Shown piece by piece: positions 13,836-27,759 of a stretch of 64,000 nt of DNA; within the stretch, counting starts at the first letter, position 1; the number at the start of each line of letters is the position of its first letter. The position numbers were made by a program, and so were the translations under genes. The notes beneath the pieces were generated by a model, which saw only the letters and a program-made list of their open reading frames with translations, was not told the origin of the DNA and made no database searches. The stretch is from assembly GCA_032191485.1 (NCBI GenBank), contig JAVDOI010000006.1, positions 15,528,740 to 15,592,739 on the forward strand, read 5' to 3'. This stretch comes from Leptoclinus maculatus (Eukaryota; Chordata; Actinopteri; Perciformes; Stichaeidae).

Positions 13836-14480
13836 AACGAACAGGGGTCCGCCTCCAACGCTGTATCCAGTTGTCTTTATACATCCATGGCCTCGGCCCA
13901 TTTCAGGACCACTACTTCCTGTACGGGCACTGCAAATGTGCAGTGGACTGTAAAAAAGAAGTCAACGTAGTCACCGTGACGTCACCCATTGGTTTAAATA
14001 CCCTCGGGTTCTGCATTTTGTCCATCGCCATCTTGGCTATTTCCAACCAGAAGTGACACTAGAGGGTGGAGCTAAGTACAACCGAACGCTGCATTTTTTT
14101 GGTGTCCAAGAAGGTTACAATAACTTTTATGAGCCGGAAACGACTGTAAAAGGGTTGTAAGACAAAAACACGTACAACTCCCAGACTGGAAAACACTGTG
14201 GTAACAACCTGTCCATCACGAGGTAGCCACGCCCTAAAGCATACCCTGCTTTATCTTCTATTTTACTCTAAATGTGACCATAATTTACTCAATAAACATC
14301 ATGCTGTATTGAAGAAGCCTTGGAACTATTGAGATCATAAACTTATGTTTACAATGTTTCCTGAGGTAATAAATCAAGTGAGAAGTAGGGACATTTTCTC
14401 ACTTTTTTTCGCCCCTGATGGCCATTAGAAAGAATGCAAGTTGAATCACTTCTGCATTGGCTTCACTTTTCAGACCGAAT
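13836..14480 (+). repeat. Percomorph-type high-copy interspersed repeat
   Basis: Contains TTTCAGGACCACTACTTCC, AGTCACCGTGACGTCACCC, CCATCGCCATCTTGGCTATT, AACAACCTGTCCATCACGAG, CCACGCCCTAAAGCATACCC and GCATTGGCTTCACTTTTCAG. I recognise this order of motifs from memory as an abundant repeat of percomorph fishes. The short open frames inside it have no domains. Class not determined. Confidence 0.6.
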
Positions 14481-15690
14481 TTGCCATCTGCACTGGACAT
14501 GAATTGAAAGGTCTGGAATCGAGCGTATTTCGTGGGGATACTTTGATGTGGACTATTCTCCGACTACTGCATACAAATAATCAGGCAGATACATTTTGTT
14601 CAGGTATCCAATATTATGCAAGACATCATCCATTATGTTTGGCTACTTATTGCTGTAAAGAATATTGCTCTCTTTTATCTTATTTTCTTTTCATCTTTTG
14701 CTCCCCCTGAGGACACAAAACTGACTGAAATTTAAGATGACAGGACAAGGTGAGTGAAAAGAGAGGAGGCTCTAAGTGACTTAAGAGTAAGAACTCTAAG
14801 AAAGAAAGAAAAAAAGAGGAGAGAGAGAGTAACGCAAACCCAGAGTGAGAGTTGTAAGAAATGTCTTTGAGTGGCAATAGTCTGGGGCTTTGAAAATGAA
14901 AGGAAAAGTGCAAAGAAAGAGAGAGAAGGAGACAAAGAGAAAGAGAGAGAGGACAGTGGTTGAAGGGTTAAGGGCGAAGTTGGAGTCTATGTGACAGTAT
15001 CAAAGCCACAGGAGCAGCAGAGAAAAGCTGTTAACGGGAGCTCACCGTGCCTTAATCGATTGTGAACTGTGCTGCAGAGCACAGCCAATCACGAGAGCTC
15101 CTGTAGACTTCTCTGGGTTAGAGCACTTACACGCTGTCTGCCGCCCGATCAGGGAGACGACACAGGGAGAGGAGAGTGAAAAAGACAGAAAGAGAAAGAG
15201 GGAGTAAAAAAAAAAAAAACGAAGAGATGAGGAGAGAGGGTGACGTTAGTCAGGGAGACGGAAAAGTGGGACTTCAAGATTATGGTTTCGCTTTTTCATC
15301 TTGGTGACCTTGAAAGCCCTTTTTAGCGGGTGTTTATTGGAGTGAATATGCATCAAGTGTCCTTTCTTTTGCTCAATTTGTCTGTCTTCTCTCTATCTGC
15401 CTGATTACCTTTAAGAATTCCTTCCCTTCACATGGGCCTTTTCTTCTAGATGAAAATATGCAGCATGCATGACCTTTAAAGGCACGTTGCATGGCATCAA
15501 AATGGAGATCTGAACATTGTAACAGCACATGACATTTTGTAAGGTCTTGAATGGACAAATCACTTTGACGTGAAACTTCTGGAAAATGTTGCTCTTGCAG
15601 AATATTTAAAAAAGCCCCCAGATATGTCTGCACTCATCACAAAAGAATACTCAAATTAAATCCTATTTTTCTGACACAAAACCAATGAAA
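14481..15690. other. Non-coding, purine-rich stretch
   Basis: The interval 14750-15240 is strongly biased to A and G on the plus strand (AGAGAGAG, AAAGAAAG and similar runs). It creates phenylalanine/serine/leucine-rich spurious frames on the minus strand. No gene is supported. Confidence 0.5.
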
Positions 15691-16805
15691 TGAGCCCCAG
15701 CTCAGCAGGGGCTCATGACTCTGTGCCACCAAGGCTGCGTTCTTTCCCCTCTGCTCTTCTCCCTGTACACCAACAGCTGCACCTCCAGTCACCAGTCCGT
15801 CAAGCTCCTGAAGTTTGCGGATGACACCACCCTCATTGGACTCATCTCTGGTGGAGATGAGTCCGCTTACAGGTGGGAGCACTGACCATCTGGTGACCGG
15901 GTGCGGCCTGAACAACTTAGAGCTCAACGCTCTAAAGACAGTGGAGATGGTTGTGGATTTCAGGAAGACCGTAGCCCCACCTGCCCCTATCACTGTGTGT
16001 GACTCCCCCGTCGACGCTGTGGAGTCCTTCCGCTTCCTGGGCTCCATCATAACCCAGGACCTCAAGTGGGAGCTGAACATCAGCTCCATCACCAAGAAGG
16101 CTCAGCAGAGGATGTACTTCCTGAGGCAGCTGAAGAGATTCAACCTGCCGAAGACAATGATGGTGCACTTCTACACAGCCATCATTGAGTCCATCCTCTG
16201 CTCCTCCATCTCCGTCTGGTACGCTGCAGCCACAGCCAAGGACAAGGGCAGACTGCAGCGCATCATTCGCTCTGCCGAGAGGGTGATTGGCTGCAATCTG
16301 CCGTCCCTCCAGGACTTGTTCGCTTCCAGGACCCTGAAGCGAGCAAGAAGGATTGTAGCGGACCCCTCTCACCCTGGACATAAACTGTTTGTGCTCCTTC
16401 CATCTGGCAGGAGGCTGCGGTCCATCAGGACCAAGACCTCACGCCACACGAACAGTTTCTTCTCGTCTGCAGTCGGGCTCATCAACAAAGCCCGGATCCC
16501 CCACTGACTCTGTCATCCCCAGGACATTTCCTTCTGGTCACTCCCCTGCTTCTTTATTTAATCACACTTGACACTTTTAACATTTCACTTACATTTCACT
16601 TGTTTTCCAGTCCTGTTATCTGTTTTGTTGTGCACTTTATTTTATAGTAAATTTTAATATGTTTCTATTTCTTGCACTGTCTTGATTGTTGTTGATTGTT
16701 TAATGTTATTGTTTATTGTTAAATGTTACGCACCACCTGCCATGACAAATTCCTTGTATAGGTGCAAACTTCCATGGCAATAAACGGTTCTGATTCTGAA
16801 AATGT
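15691..16805 (+). mobile_element. 5'-truncated, frameshifted CR1/L2-group LINE
   Basis: Around 15730-15880 one frame reads GCVLSPLLFSLYTNS followed by the reverse-transcriptase active-site motif FADDTTLIG. It then runs into a TGA near 15884. From about 15886 another plus frame continues the RT C-terminal half: NNLELNALK, VVDFRK, SFRFLGSII, QQRMYFLRQLKRFNLP, LLPSGRRLRSIRTKTSRHTN. It stops at 16505-16507 (TGA). The switch fits a one-base insertion near 15876-15885. The 3' part is an AT-rich UTR ending GGTTCTGATTCTGA, like the tail of fish L2-type elements. The endonuclease and N-terminal RT are missing, so this is a dead fragment. The L2 assignment is from motif memory; related CR1-group families are possible. 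Confidence 0.85.
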
Positions 16806-19645
16806 AAATAGATGCAGCAAAGCTGATTATATTATCTAGTTCTGTCATCTTTATTTATTTGTTTGATCTCACTATTCCTGCTGTTAACATTGTAACTGCC
16901 TCATTAGTTGAAATAACTCACAAAGCATCCACTAAACTCAACAATTGACATACTGATTTGACTTCAGACAGAATTAACTGACTAAAGCTATGACGTGTTT
17001 TTGTGACGACTGCAGGACTTATTTGTTTACAGCTGTAAGTCTTCAGTCTAATTAACAGTTGCTTGCTGTGATTTGACATTTGTAAATGAGCGTTGTAACA
17101 GCTCAGAAGTGACTCAGTAAAATGGGGCTTTCTGTTAGAGAGAATACAGCGGTGTGTGCTGCCTGATGCCTCGACTGGGAACGGAAACTGTTCCCATTTT
17201 TGAAAACCATGAGTCTGCACAAATGATACAGCATCAACTAGTCTCATGGCATAATATTCTACACGGTAATGAAGTAATAGCAAGTAAATATAACTCTGAA
17301 TCATCTGCTCAAAGTTGAAATTAAGGTTGAGCTTTGAAGCACAAAAAATGCTTTCACCTGCAGATATTTCAAAGGAAGTTAGAAGTTCAGAAAATAAATT
17401 GGGTCCAGTCTACTGTATCTATCCAGTCTATTTAATCACAATTTTAAAGCCTCTACGGAAATAACTAAAATTAAAAAGAAATGGTCTCCTCTCTTTGTTC
17501 TTGTTTCATGCATAACCGTTGTTTGATTTGATTGAATAAAAAAAATAATACAATAATGGAACTGTAGTTTAAAAAAAATAAATAAGTCAAATTGAATCCA
17601 GTCTGGACCAATACAATTGTATCCTCAGTCAAAGTCATGAAATGAAAAACATTATTTATAGATGGTTTATCTTGCTCCTGATCCAGCTTCTCAGGTAAAT
17701 ACATCGGTGTATCATCAGCATAGCATTTAATCTAACCCACTGTGACTCACAGACTCAGATTTCTTATGGTGCATTTAAATGAGAAAAGACTCTTTCTAAA
17801 CTGAAACTCTGAAACGTCTTTATATGGTTTTGGACAGAAGACTAATGTGGCCTTACCAATACTTGGGACTAAATCTGGATTCATAGGTCTGATTTAAGGG
17901 TTGCGATGTAGCTGCATCGTAGTTGATGTACGCCTCCTCAAAATGTAACCAGACTTAGTTAGCTTGTTTTCTCCCACAAGCTTCAGTGAAGACAACATTA
18001 AGCAAGTTAGGCTCAGTATTCTGCTCATTTTCTAACGTAAACCCAGTTATTGCATGTCAGTGGTCTCCAATTCAGTCGGCCAAAGAGACAAGAAAGAATA
18101 AGGCCTGAACAATCCAGTTTGAAAATCAGGATCTCTGGACTATGCAGCTTCCATTTTAATTTATTTTATAAAAATCTGTCTCTTGTGAGTCCAGCAGTCT
18201 TACAGAGGTGCAATACTGAATCCCTGAAGAATCCTTTACAAATCTCCCTGTTGAAAATAGCCAGAGGCAAAACCTGTGCTGCTATTCTGAGGTGAGAAAT
18301 ACCATTATTTGTGCTTGACTGGTTTCACCTGTTAGTGACTAATTTCACCATAATCATCAGTATGAAACAGGAGGTGGGTGGCCAGATTGAGACATCAGGC
18401 TCTGTGTGTGTCCCTGGTGGTTTCATTTTAAATGGTGGTGGGGTGGTTACACCGGAGCATGCCAGTATCTACATGAACCTGTCGTCCTGTTACCTAACTC
18501 ATCTACGGCGGCCGGCTTGCTCATTTCAGCCACACTCACAAAGAATGACTCAAATCAATCCATGGAAATCTTTTCTTGAATCAAAATGTATACGCTTTTT
18601 TCATCCTGTTGCTCCACGCAAAAGGAAAAGTTCCCATGTAGTTTGTTCTTCTACGTCCGCCATCAGCTGCCATGAAGGGACAGCGAGTTAGCTGGGAGCT
18701 TCAGGGGGAAATAATAAAACAGTCACCAGTTGTTTTCAAGTGCAAGCAGAGTGCTGGTCAAGGGCAAACAGTCAATAACCAGAGCCACCCCTTTAAATGT
18801 CAGTTGTCTTGGAAACAGGTGCAGAAATGGAGTATTTCGGATGGTGGCTGAGCAACTGCCGGGCAGCCGCTGTTTAGTAACGCCCAAGAACAACAGCATG
18901 CCGAGCGAATGTCACCCCATGGAGCCACACTGCTCCACTGAAGCACCGAAAGATGCAATTCAGGCAGACTGGGGGGTAAAAGACCAGGAAAAAAACGGAG
19001 CGAGACCACCTGATGTTATAATCCTCATCTTCAGTGTAATTCATGAAAAATAAGCGTGGGACTCACAAGGCATGCAGAAGTAAACAGTTTGAAAGAATAG
19101 TTCTTAAAATGAACATTTCACGCACGTTTCCGTGGTGAAATGTTCCTGCAGTTAACATATATTTACACACGTATGTCTTTAAGCACGGATGAATAATGAC
19201 GGAAATGAATGTCGAATTGTTTGACTTGTGAACTTGCCCAGAAACACAGAAAACAGGCATCTTAGTTTAGGCTTCGTCACTGTGTCTCTCAGCGGAAACA
19301 CTATTCACTACTGCCCCCTGCTGTGAGCATAAATCTAACCTGGAGCCGAACACGTTCACCAGAGGTTGGTCAGATTATCCTTCCTGTGTAGAACTGAAGT
19401 TACTTCACTTAAATAACAGTGGAGTAAATGTTACTTGTGTTGAGACATATTCAGTAGAAGTACACTAGCAGCTCATTTTGTCCTCTCCAGCCTCCATATG
19501 AAGTATCTAAAAGGGTGAGAAACTAATGCATCTCTCGTGCCATCACCTGTATGTCCTAGTCAGCTGGATGGACGCCAGGTTTTTATGTTGTATTATCACT
19601 TTATGTTCATTGTTTTATGTGTGCTTCTGCGTTGGTTTGGTTAGA
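16806..19645. other. Non-coding, nothing recognised
   Basis: No supported exon. Frames at 18311-18691 and 18730-19053 (plus strand) are open but show no domain, no splice context and no biased composition. They are best treated as chance. Sequence is AT-rich with short T and A runs. Confidence 0.4.
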
Positions 19646-19790
19646 TCCACCACTCTGGTCCAGAGTCAACAACTGCTGGATGGATTGCCATATCATTCTG
19701 TAAAGAGCATTTAGAGTCAAAGCACCGCTGTGCCTAACTACAGTGCAGCCTCACGGGGCTGCTAATGCGTCTGTTGACTCTTGTTATTAT
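19646..19790 (+). repeat. Percomorph-type interspersed repeat, copy B, internally deleted
   Basis: Starts with AACAACTGCTGGATGGATTG and soon continues into CAAAGCACCGCTGTGCC and CAGCCTCACGGGGCTGC. In copy A (5791-6192) the matching head and tail motifs are about 300 bp apart. Here they are about 55 bp apart, so the central part has been lost. Confidence 0.55.
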
Positions 19791-22700
19791 ACGTTTTATG
19801 GATCTTATTATGGTTTATTTTCAAGTCCCGGTGTGTTCTGTGCTTCACCTGGCTGCAAGACAAATTCCCTCTCGAGGACAATATAAAGTTGAAAGTAGCA
19901 CACAGTAATGGACGAAACATGAATAAAAATGAATTATTTTTGCAATGCAGAGTAAACCGTTTCCTTACTCTGCCTATAACTGTTATTATCAACATGCCGG
20001 AGGAAATAAAGATTTAGTTAAGATGGGAGAAAGCATCCCTGCAGCTGCCTTTTTTTTTTTTTTTAATGCACCATGGTTTATGTAATGCAGATCTCCATTT
20101 GTCTATCCAAGCTGACATCAAGGACAACCTCTGATCTGTGTGGTTGAAGCAAGGAGCTGACATTGTCGGTTTCATAACTCATGACCCGTAGTGACAGATA
20201 CACATGTCAGCACTTGTGCAAACACATCTGCCTCTAATACCACATCAGTCTTTTCTCCCCCGTCTCTCTCCCATAACCCTCTCTACCATTTAAGCTACAA
20301 TTTAAATAAAAGAGCAGCTGAGACTTGGCAAATTTACTTTTAGATTTTTGCATCACTATCTCATTCTGTGTCATGTTTCTTCACATCCATCTCCCAACGC
20401 AGAGTGACCCAGCTCCTATTCTCCAGCCACAGCTCATTAATTGAGGGCAGGGAGATGCAGATTCGGCAGGACAGATCAGATCCTTGAGACTTTGCGACGT
20501 GCCGTATTGTGCTGGTGTTGCTGAACTGTGGAGGCAAGATAGCCGGTGGGCATGACTTGGATGGGGACCTTTCAAATCAAATCGCATCGCGTTTGTTTCC
20601 TGTACCGGCCCCGCTATATCAGAGCAGATAACGTGCTCCGGTAAAGGTTAAGACTCACAATGACATTTGTGTTGAGACCCAGCAATCCTTGAATCCCGAA
20701 GACTAATCTTGAATTCATACAAGTGTGTCCTTCTTTGTGTGCGTCTGTGTGAGTGTGTGCATAGGCTGCATACTGTAGTTGTTTATAATAAAAGTTGGTA
20801 AATCAAATATAGGAGGAACAGACAGTCCATTAAGATAGTGAAATAGGAGTCAAGAATCCCATTAAATCACATTCTGCCTTGATGTATTTCGGTATCAGAG
20901 ACCAGAACACTTTCCAGAGGCAGGAAATGACTGTTGCACCACTTTGATGACCTTATTCATACATGAAATAATATAAAGACGTGAAATCATCAGGGAAAAG
21001 AAATTATTTCCTGCTCTCTTGAAAACAGTTTTCTTCAAAATGGAGGATTCATTTTTTTTTTTTTAAATCCACAGCGTATTAGGTTTTCTAAAGTGAAATC
21101 ACTTTTAGACGGTGTCTAGAAAGGTAAGTTTGTTCTTTTTTCAGCTTCATCTGAGCTCAAATTAAATACAATTTAAAACAGCAACACTGCGTCTGACTTC
21201 TTTGTGTGTTTACGAGTGTGTGCACAGGCACTTGTGTTGTATATGTTGCATGTAAATGTTGACAAATACATGCTTATAGATGCTTACAACTATATTATAG
21301 TGAGTTATAAAGAGTGGTGGAATATACTGTACTTTAGTACAAATCCGAGGGACTTGTACTTTACTTGAGTATTCTCATTTTGTTTAACTTTATACTTCTC
21401 AACAAATCTCAGAGGCAAATAGTGTACATTTATCTGACTTTAGATATTTTTCAGATTACAGTTTTTTCTACCCTTCCTGTCCAGTAAAAACCATGTATCT
21501 CCAAATATGGTGATTTTGAATGTTGAATGTTGAATGTTTTGAATCTGAAGGATGAAGTGTTCCTTTATGGGTTGAGAAAATTCTCCTATTCTGAAGCTAA
21601 ATAAACAATTTTAATTCTGAACACAGGCTTGTTTTATTTTTTAGAGCTACGCTAACAAGACGCTACAATTATGAGATTAAAATGTAGTGTTGAAGTTTAG
21701 TGATGCTAAACTCAACAAGCTGTTTGTGGCGACAATACTTCTACTCTTCAATCCAACATGGAGACTGGGATCTATGGTGCTTTGTGAATAAAACCTCACT
21801 TTCCCATTTCTAAAACACCCAGCTCATCGCTCTTCACATTAAAACTTAAAAAATAATAATAATTACAAGTCATTATTAGTATTCTGTATCAAATTGAATC
21901 TGGTATCCAATCAGCAATTTCCCCGCTGCGGTGACCGGAGTGACACAGCAGTCTCCACTCTCGTAACAAAAGCATTTTTCTTCTGAGATCCACTTCATTA
22001 CCCAGACTAATATGGAGCAAAATGTTTATTCAAATGAGCCAAGTTCAAATCCTTCAAAATGAATGAGGAAAATGCTGAAATGGATTATATGCTTGCAGGA
22101 AAAAAGAAAATCATATTTTAATTAATTACAAACTGAAAGGGCGTCTGGGTTGAAAAAAGAAAGCTCATTCTCTTTCCATTTCCTTCGTTACTTTCTTATT
22201 AGCTTGCATTTATTTATTCACATAATCCGTCACCACCCAATGCCATCAATATGTGTCCATGAAACAGAAGGATAATTGCATTTTATCATGATCAACATGA
22301 TGACTGCAAGCATTGCGAGCCACTGATCGGCCATTGTTTTAAGGAAAAGGCTCACGGTGAGCATTTGATTGGCCGCTGCTAGAGGAAAGACCTTCTCTTA
22401 GCGAATGATTGGGCAGTGTAATTTTCCACCTGAACGGCTCCTGGGGGCACACACACACACACACGCAGTTATTGTGTGACTGTGGCAGGAGCCACCTTTG
22501 TATCACCAGAGTGTGTGTGAATGGGAGTTGCTCTGAAATGGTAGGCCTATTCTCCGAGCTCCGATGGGGTCTTGGGGGGGGGGTTTGCTGCCCGTCTCAG
22601 GATAAGTCACATGGGACAGTCTGTCAGGTCACCTCTCATCAGGAGAGCATACCGCAGAGAAAGCAAATCCTCAACAGCAATAACACACACAGTCACTAAA

Positions 22701-25700
22701 AAACACTGTGATCTGTTATTTATCTTTGCACATCCCTACAAATCGGATATATCTACAAATGTATTGATAACCATCAGCTTGTCTGCATCCGACCATGCAG
22801 CGACGCACTCCTGCAGGATGTGGTCCGACTGCTGCCGGTAGTGATCCTGCCGGTCCACAAGCCGCCTCTAAGTACAGACATTTCAGAGCTCAGTCTCTTT
22901 AAGACATATAGGACACTGTGACCTCTCTCACACTTCGCCTCTTCATTTCATGTCTCCGATGCCTTGCTCTGATTTCATTTACGTACATGGAGATGTGATG
23001 AAAAGTGATTCAAGGACCCTTCTTCATCGGTCTTCACCCCCTATCACTCACAATCAGCTGCTGTAAGTGTGAATTAGCGGCATTTTATTCTTGCTCTTAC
23101 AAAAAGTGCAGCTTACCATCTGACAGATGCATACAAATGATCATGTGGAGCTGCTTTTCATAAAATATTTTTTTCTCATTAGGGTTACAAGAATATTTCA
23201 ACATCTTGGCACAAAGAAAATAAATCCGCCTACAGTCCCTCTAAAGCTCACAAATCAACATTTACACGTTTAATCTGTACAAAAAGTCTTCAAGACGTCA
23301 CTTCCAAGAAATAGTTCGGAACATAATCACTTGGTAACAGTTTAGGATCAAACAAGGGTGACTGTAGGGTGACGCCAAATAGTCGACTGATTCAATCTCA
23401 CAGTTGTATCGTCACAGTGACGGAAAATGCGGTAAATACAGAAAGGCTCATTTATAAATAACATGGTTATTTCAAAATCAAAGAATAGCCCTGAATTTAG
23501 TATTCTGAGCACTCAAATAAGAACGTAGTACAATCAGAGTGCTCGATATATTTTTTCATTTTCTAAAATCATCTGGGGGAGGCCCATAGAAACAGCGGTT
23601 TGTGCTTTTCTCTCCTGTTGACTGTCTCTTAGCTTCCCTGCTGTTTCCCTTCTGTCTGTGCACAATGAGGAAAACGGATTTAGGACCGAAAGTTGGATTT
23701 ACAATCATAAAAAGCAAGCAGGACAAGAAACCGTGTCTCTATGTCTCTGGTTCTCTACTACGTGTCAGTAGGCCGACTATAAACAACTACACACAAACAC
23801 ACACTCAACAAACAGGGCTATCCGTTATTCTGAAACAGCCAAGTGATAGTTACATGAATATTGGCCAATCATTTGTTTAGACTATTTTTCTTTAGATACA
23901 TAAAGTTCAAACAAGGGGGATAAATGAGACATGATTTGACGATCAGTTGATTGTAGGCAAGAGTTGACCAATCATACGCCACTATGTAAGGTCCTCTAGT
24001 CGACTGATATGAAACAGGAAACGAACAGCGATCTCTACTTTGTGGCTCAATAACATCATCATCTTGTTGTCCTTTAGACAGAGCCAGGCTAAGAGTTTCC
24101 CTGTTTCCAGTCTAACCATCTACTGTTGTAGCTGCATATTTAGCGCACAGATATGAGAGTGACATCGATATTCATACCCAACTCTCAGCAAGAAAGCAAA
24201 CAAGTGAATGTCGAACTATTCCTTTTGAGTTACACATTTAATAGCCCGATCGATGCACGTGACTTTGGTGACATGTACGCACATAAATCATGCAAACAAG
24301 TGCGCATCAGATCTTTAAGAAACCTGATCAGAGAGTCGAATCCTCTGAAGGACAAAGACCCAGAGCGTGACAAAACAGTTATTAAACCAAGAGCAAGCGA
24401 GACGATCTCTAGACCGAGCAGCAGGGAAAGGGGAGACGTGACCATGGAGGGGTGACAGAGCGAGACACCAAAATGAAGAAATGCAGAGATGAGAGGATAG
24501 AGAAATAGAGGGCCTGCCACACCTGACAGAGGGTGGAGGAAAAAAGAGGAACATTCAAACCGGATAAACAGATCAGACTGGCTTCTGGTCGTGTAGTATA
24601 TGAAAGTATTATGACATTGAAAGGTAATTTTATAGTTTGCGATATTTAAAAAAAGGCTGCTCAAATTGTGTCAAATGTTATATACATTTTACAGTAGTTT
24701 ATATTTCAACCTGTTGTAACATGTCAAGTACAAGTTTTGCTTTTGGGCGTGCATGGTCTAAATGTGCAAACACAGGTGGAACATTTTAACTGTGACATTT
24801 TGAATACGATTTTAATATTGCAAACAAAACCTTTAATAAACCCAAGCCGATTAAAACACATCATTATTATAATTCCTGCTCTGTATTTGGACAGAGGGAG
24901 TTGGATTTTAAGCCACCTGGGTGAAGACAATAATAATAACGAACAGACTGACAAGCAGCATTTAATGTAAATCAGTATGAGAGCCTTGTTGTGTTTTTTT
25001 CCTGCCATTATCACGTAATGGCAGGTAAATACGGTGTTTTAGCTTAGACATTAAATTCTGTCCTCGGTCTTTGGAAGCCAATTGAGCAGTTTCAAGAAAC
25101 TAAACAATCAACACCAAAGACTAAAATTACATTTTTTTTAAAAGCTCACCGGCTGTATATGTGAAAAAAACATGTCTGTCTCCTGCTTATTTCCTCACAA
25201 TCCAGCAAGTGATGATGAAGCCGGAAGTAGGAAACAGCGGGGCCTCGTGGGAGGAAATTACTACCAACGACACCAGTTTGGAGCAGCGGTGGCCATCAGA
25301 TAAAGACAACATTGTACACACCACTTGTAAATCAATCGAGGTCACCTTGTGCTCTCTCTGTGTTACAGTTACATCATCATGAACACTTCAGCGGCTGCAG
25401 ACTCGGGGTGGAAAGTTATCAGAATCTGACATACTGAGTTAAATATGTTTATTACTCTACGGTGATTTGACTCTTCTTGTGATTACTATTAACAGCCAGA
25501 GCTCTGACCTTGATGTCGCCTTCATCTCTTCTAGTTAGCTGTCCAACAGCGCCACCTGCTGGTCAACACCGCTACACAAATATTGTAAATGAAAGCCACA
25601 ACATGTGGATTGCATCTGGTGTTTATTACTAAACTGGCAAACAAAACAGCTGGTCCTTTACTTTAGAAGTTTGATTCCTATAATATATATTTTTGGACAA

Positions 25701-27600
25701 CTTCAGTGTATCTGCAAAGCAGGTAGCTTTCACAGTACAATATGTCACACTGAAATGTAGTATAGCAGAGACATAAAGTAGCATAAAGTAGCGGTTAAAC
25801 CTAAACTCAAAGCCACTGAGGGGCGGGGCATTAACAGGCTGCCGTTAATTGACGCGCTAATGTCTAGTAGCTAGTTAACGCTAAATAACAAGAGTAAAAC
25901 TTCTGCGTCTTTGTCTTTGATGCAATATTTATTGCTCACCATCATGGTCTTCAACATGTTACATGCAAGAATCCATAAATCTCCATGAAGCCAAACTACA
26001 CATTATTAGAAAAACAACGGAGCGTTTACACGTGACGGTCAGAAAACTACTTGTGCTCCTCCTCTGTGCAGCAACACCTGTCACCTGAGTGAGAGTTCCT
26101 ACCTTTATTGTGTTCATGACCCAAAGCTCCTACCGGACACAGAACTCAAGATGCGGCTCCTACGGTGGTAAATACCACGTTAACTACAAATACCACAAAT
26201 ACAACTTTAGTATAGTATATGAGTAAATGTACTTTTACTTTCCACCACTGGTTGTTTTGGACTCAGAATGAGTAGTTTTTTTTTTGCAATTGCCAAGACA
26301 TCAAAGCTAGTCCTTGTGGCACCAGTATTGAAACCACTAACTCATGTGATTATATACAGACCATGTACACACTGTTAGTCTACTGTTTGAGATTCTGAAA
26401 TGCACTCAAAGCAAACATTCACACACATTATTTACATTGGAAACTAAAAGCCTGAGCATAATTTGCAACTGAAATGCCACACACTCAATTATCATTACCC
26501 TATCAAGACCTGTAACCAAATAGATCACTTAGAAATCAGAGCTTGAACACTATATGATTCAGGTTTGCTCTTTGGTGTGTAGCAACGGAGGCACATTTTG
26601 GATCAGAGGAGGACATGTGCAGTATCTATGTTCTTGTTCTATGTTCTAAGTGTAGGTACTTAAGTACTTGTGTCTGATACTGTTTTGAGTATATGAGTAT
26701 TGAGAGTAAACACATTGGTTTGTTTCCCCATTGTATTTGTGTTCTATAGTTATATGCCCCAAATGAAAATGTCAAGGGCTCTTTTGAAGAGTGTGCAGTT
26801 GGCAAGTGGAAAGATCTATTTATTTGGAATTTGTGTTCAAAGTTGTGATGCAACATTTTTGGATAAGTTTATATAGTTTTGAATGAAGTGTTTACTTTTG
26901 CATAAAAAAACGACGTTATGCATTATATATGTTTTTGGTTTTGTGTGTAGAGAGAGGAGAGGGCCCTAGTTTCAGAAATTGTGGTTTAGCAACTTAAAAA
27001 AAAACTGTAAGTTGTGTTTACTTGATAACTAAACTCCCAAAAATGGTAATATTAAAGACATCCCCCAGACACACTTTAATACTGAAATACTCTTTATTAT
27101 TTGAGAAATAAGTTCAACTTGCTGGACAAAAGATGTCTTCTACTTCTAAGTCCATTCTCACTGTGAGTTACAATACCCATACTACCAGATATTTAGTATG
27201 CCAGAAAAAGATTTTGATACATAATTTGTCAAATGCAGTATGACAGAAATACCAGGATGTCTGACTACATCCGATCGAATTTCGCAGTATGCAAGTCATC
27301 ATGCTTTTGTGGCTATTCTGACCCACAGTCCTTTTCCATGTTATGAGGAAGTAGTGTGTCACAATTGAATGCAAACTGCATGCAACAGTGTGCATTTCGT
27401 AAGGGCAGCTGCAGTATGTACTAAGTATGCGATTTGCATTGCAGCTTCTGTGTTTGTGTACTTGAGGTTTCAAGTTTCCACATCACACTTGACCCAAAAT
27501 CTTGCTCTACGTACACAAATTCAATTCAGATTTAAGTTTAGCATGGACAAACTTCTTCAGCATTCTGCACAGTGAAGCTCAAACATCATAGTGAAGTAAC
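19791..27600. other. Non-coding stretch with repeat scraps
   Basis: No supported gene. Pieces of the AGTA/TACTTTA-type percomorph repeat appear at about 21313-21420 (reverse orientation) and about 25735-25800 plus 26205-26250. A complex-sequence block at about 20390-20620 could be regulatory. Short CA arrays occur around 22449 and 23790. AT-rich sequence continues toward the 3' end of hyal1. Confidence 0.4.
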
Positions 27601-27759
27601 AATAAGCAAAACTTTGAGTGGAGGGGGACTTTCAGAGTTAAATCTCAGACAGTTTTAGGCTGATATCTGGAACTCTGATGGTAAAACGATCTGACACATT
27701 TTATGCAATTAAACAACATTCCTTAATTAGCACAAACATTCTCCCTCCAGCAAAGTCTT

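Noticed and set aside
14680..14935. Phe/Ser/Leu-rich minus-strand frames resembling membrane proteins
   Set aside because: They come from a purine-rich tract on the plus strand; there is no start context or family match.
15637..16381. Two minus-strand open frames of about 150 codons
   Set aside because: Antisense of the LINE reverse-transcriptase region; the plus strand carries the real, decayed coding sequence.
18311..19053. Adjacent plus-strand frames of 126 and 107 codons
   Set aside because: No shared domain, no convincing splice sites joining them, and no composition change; treated as chance.
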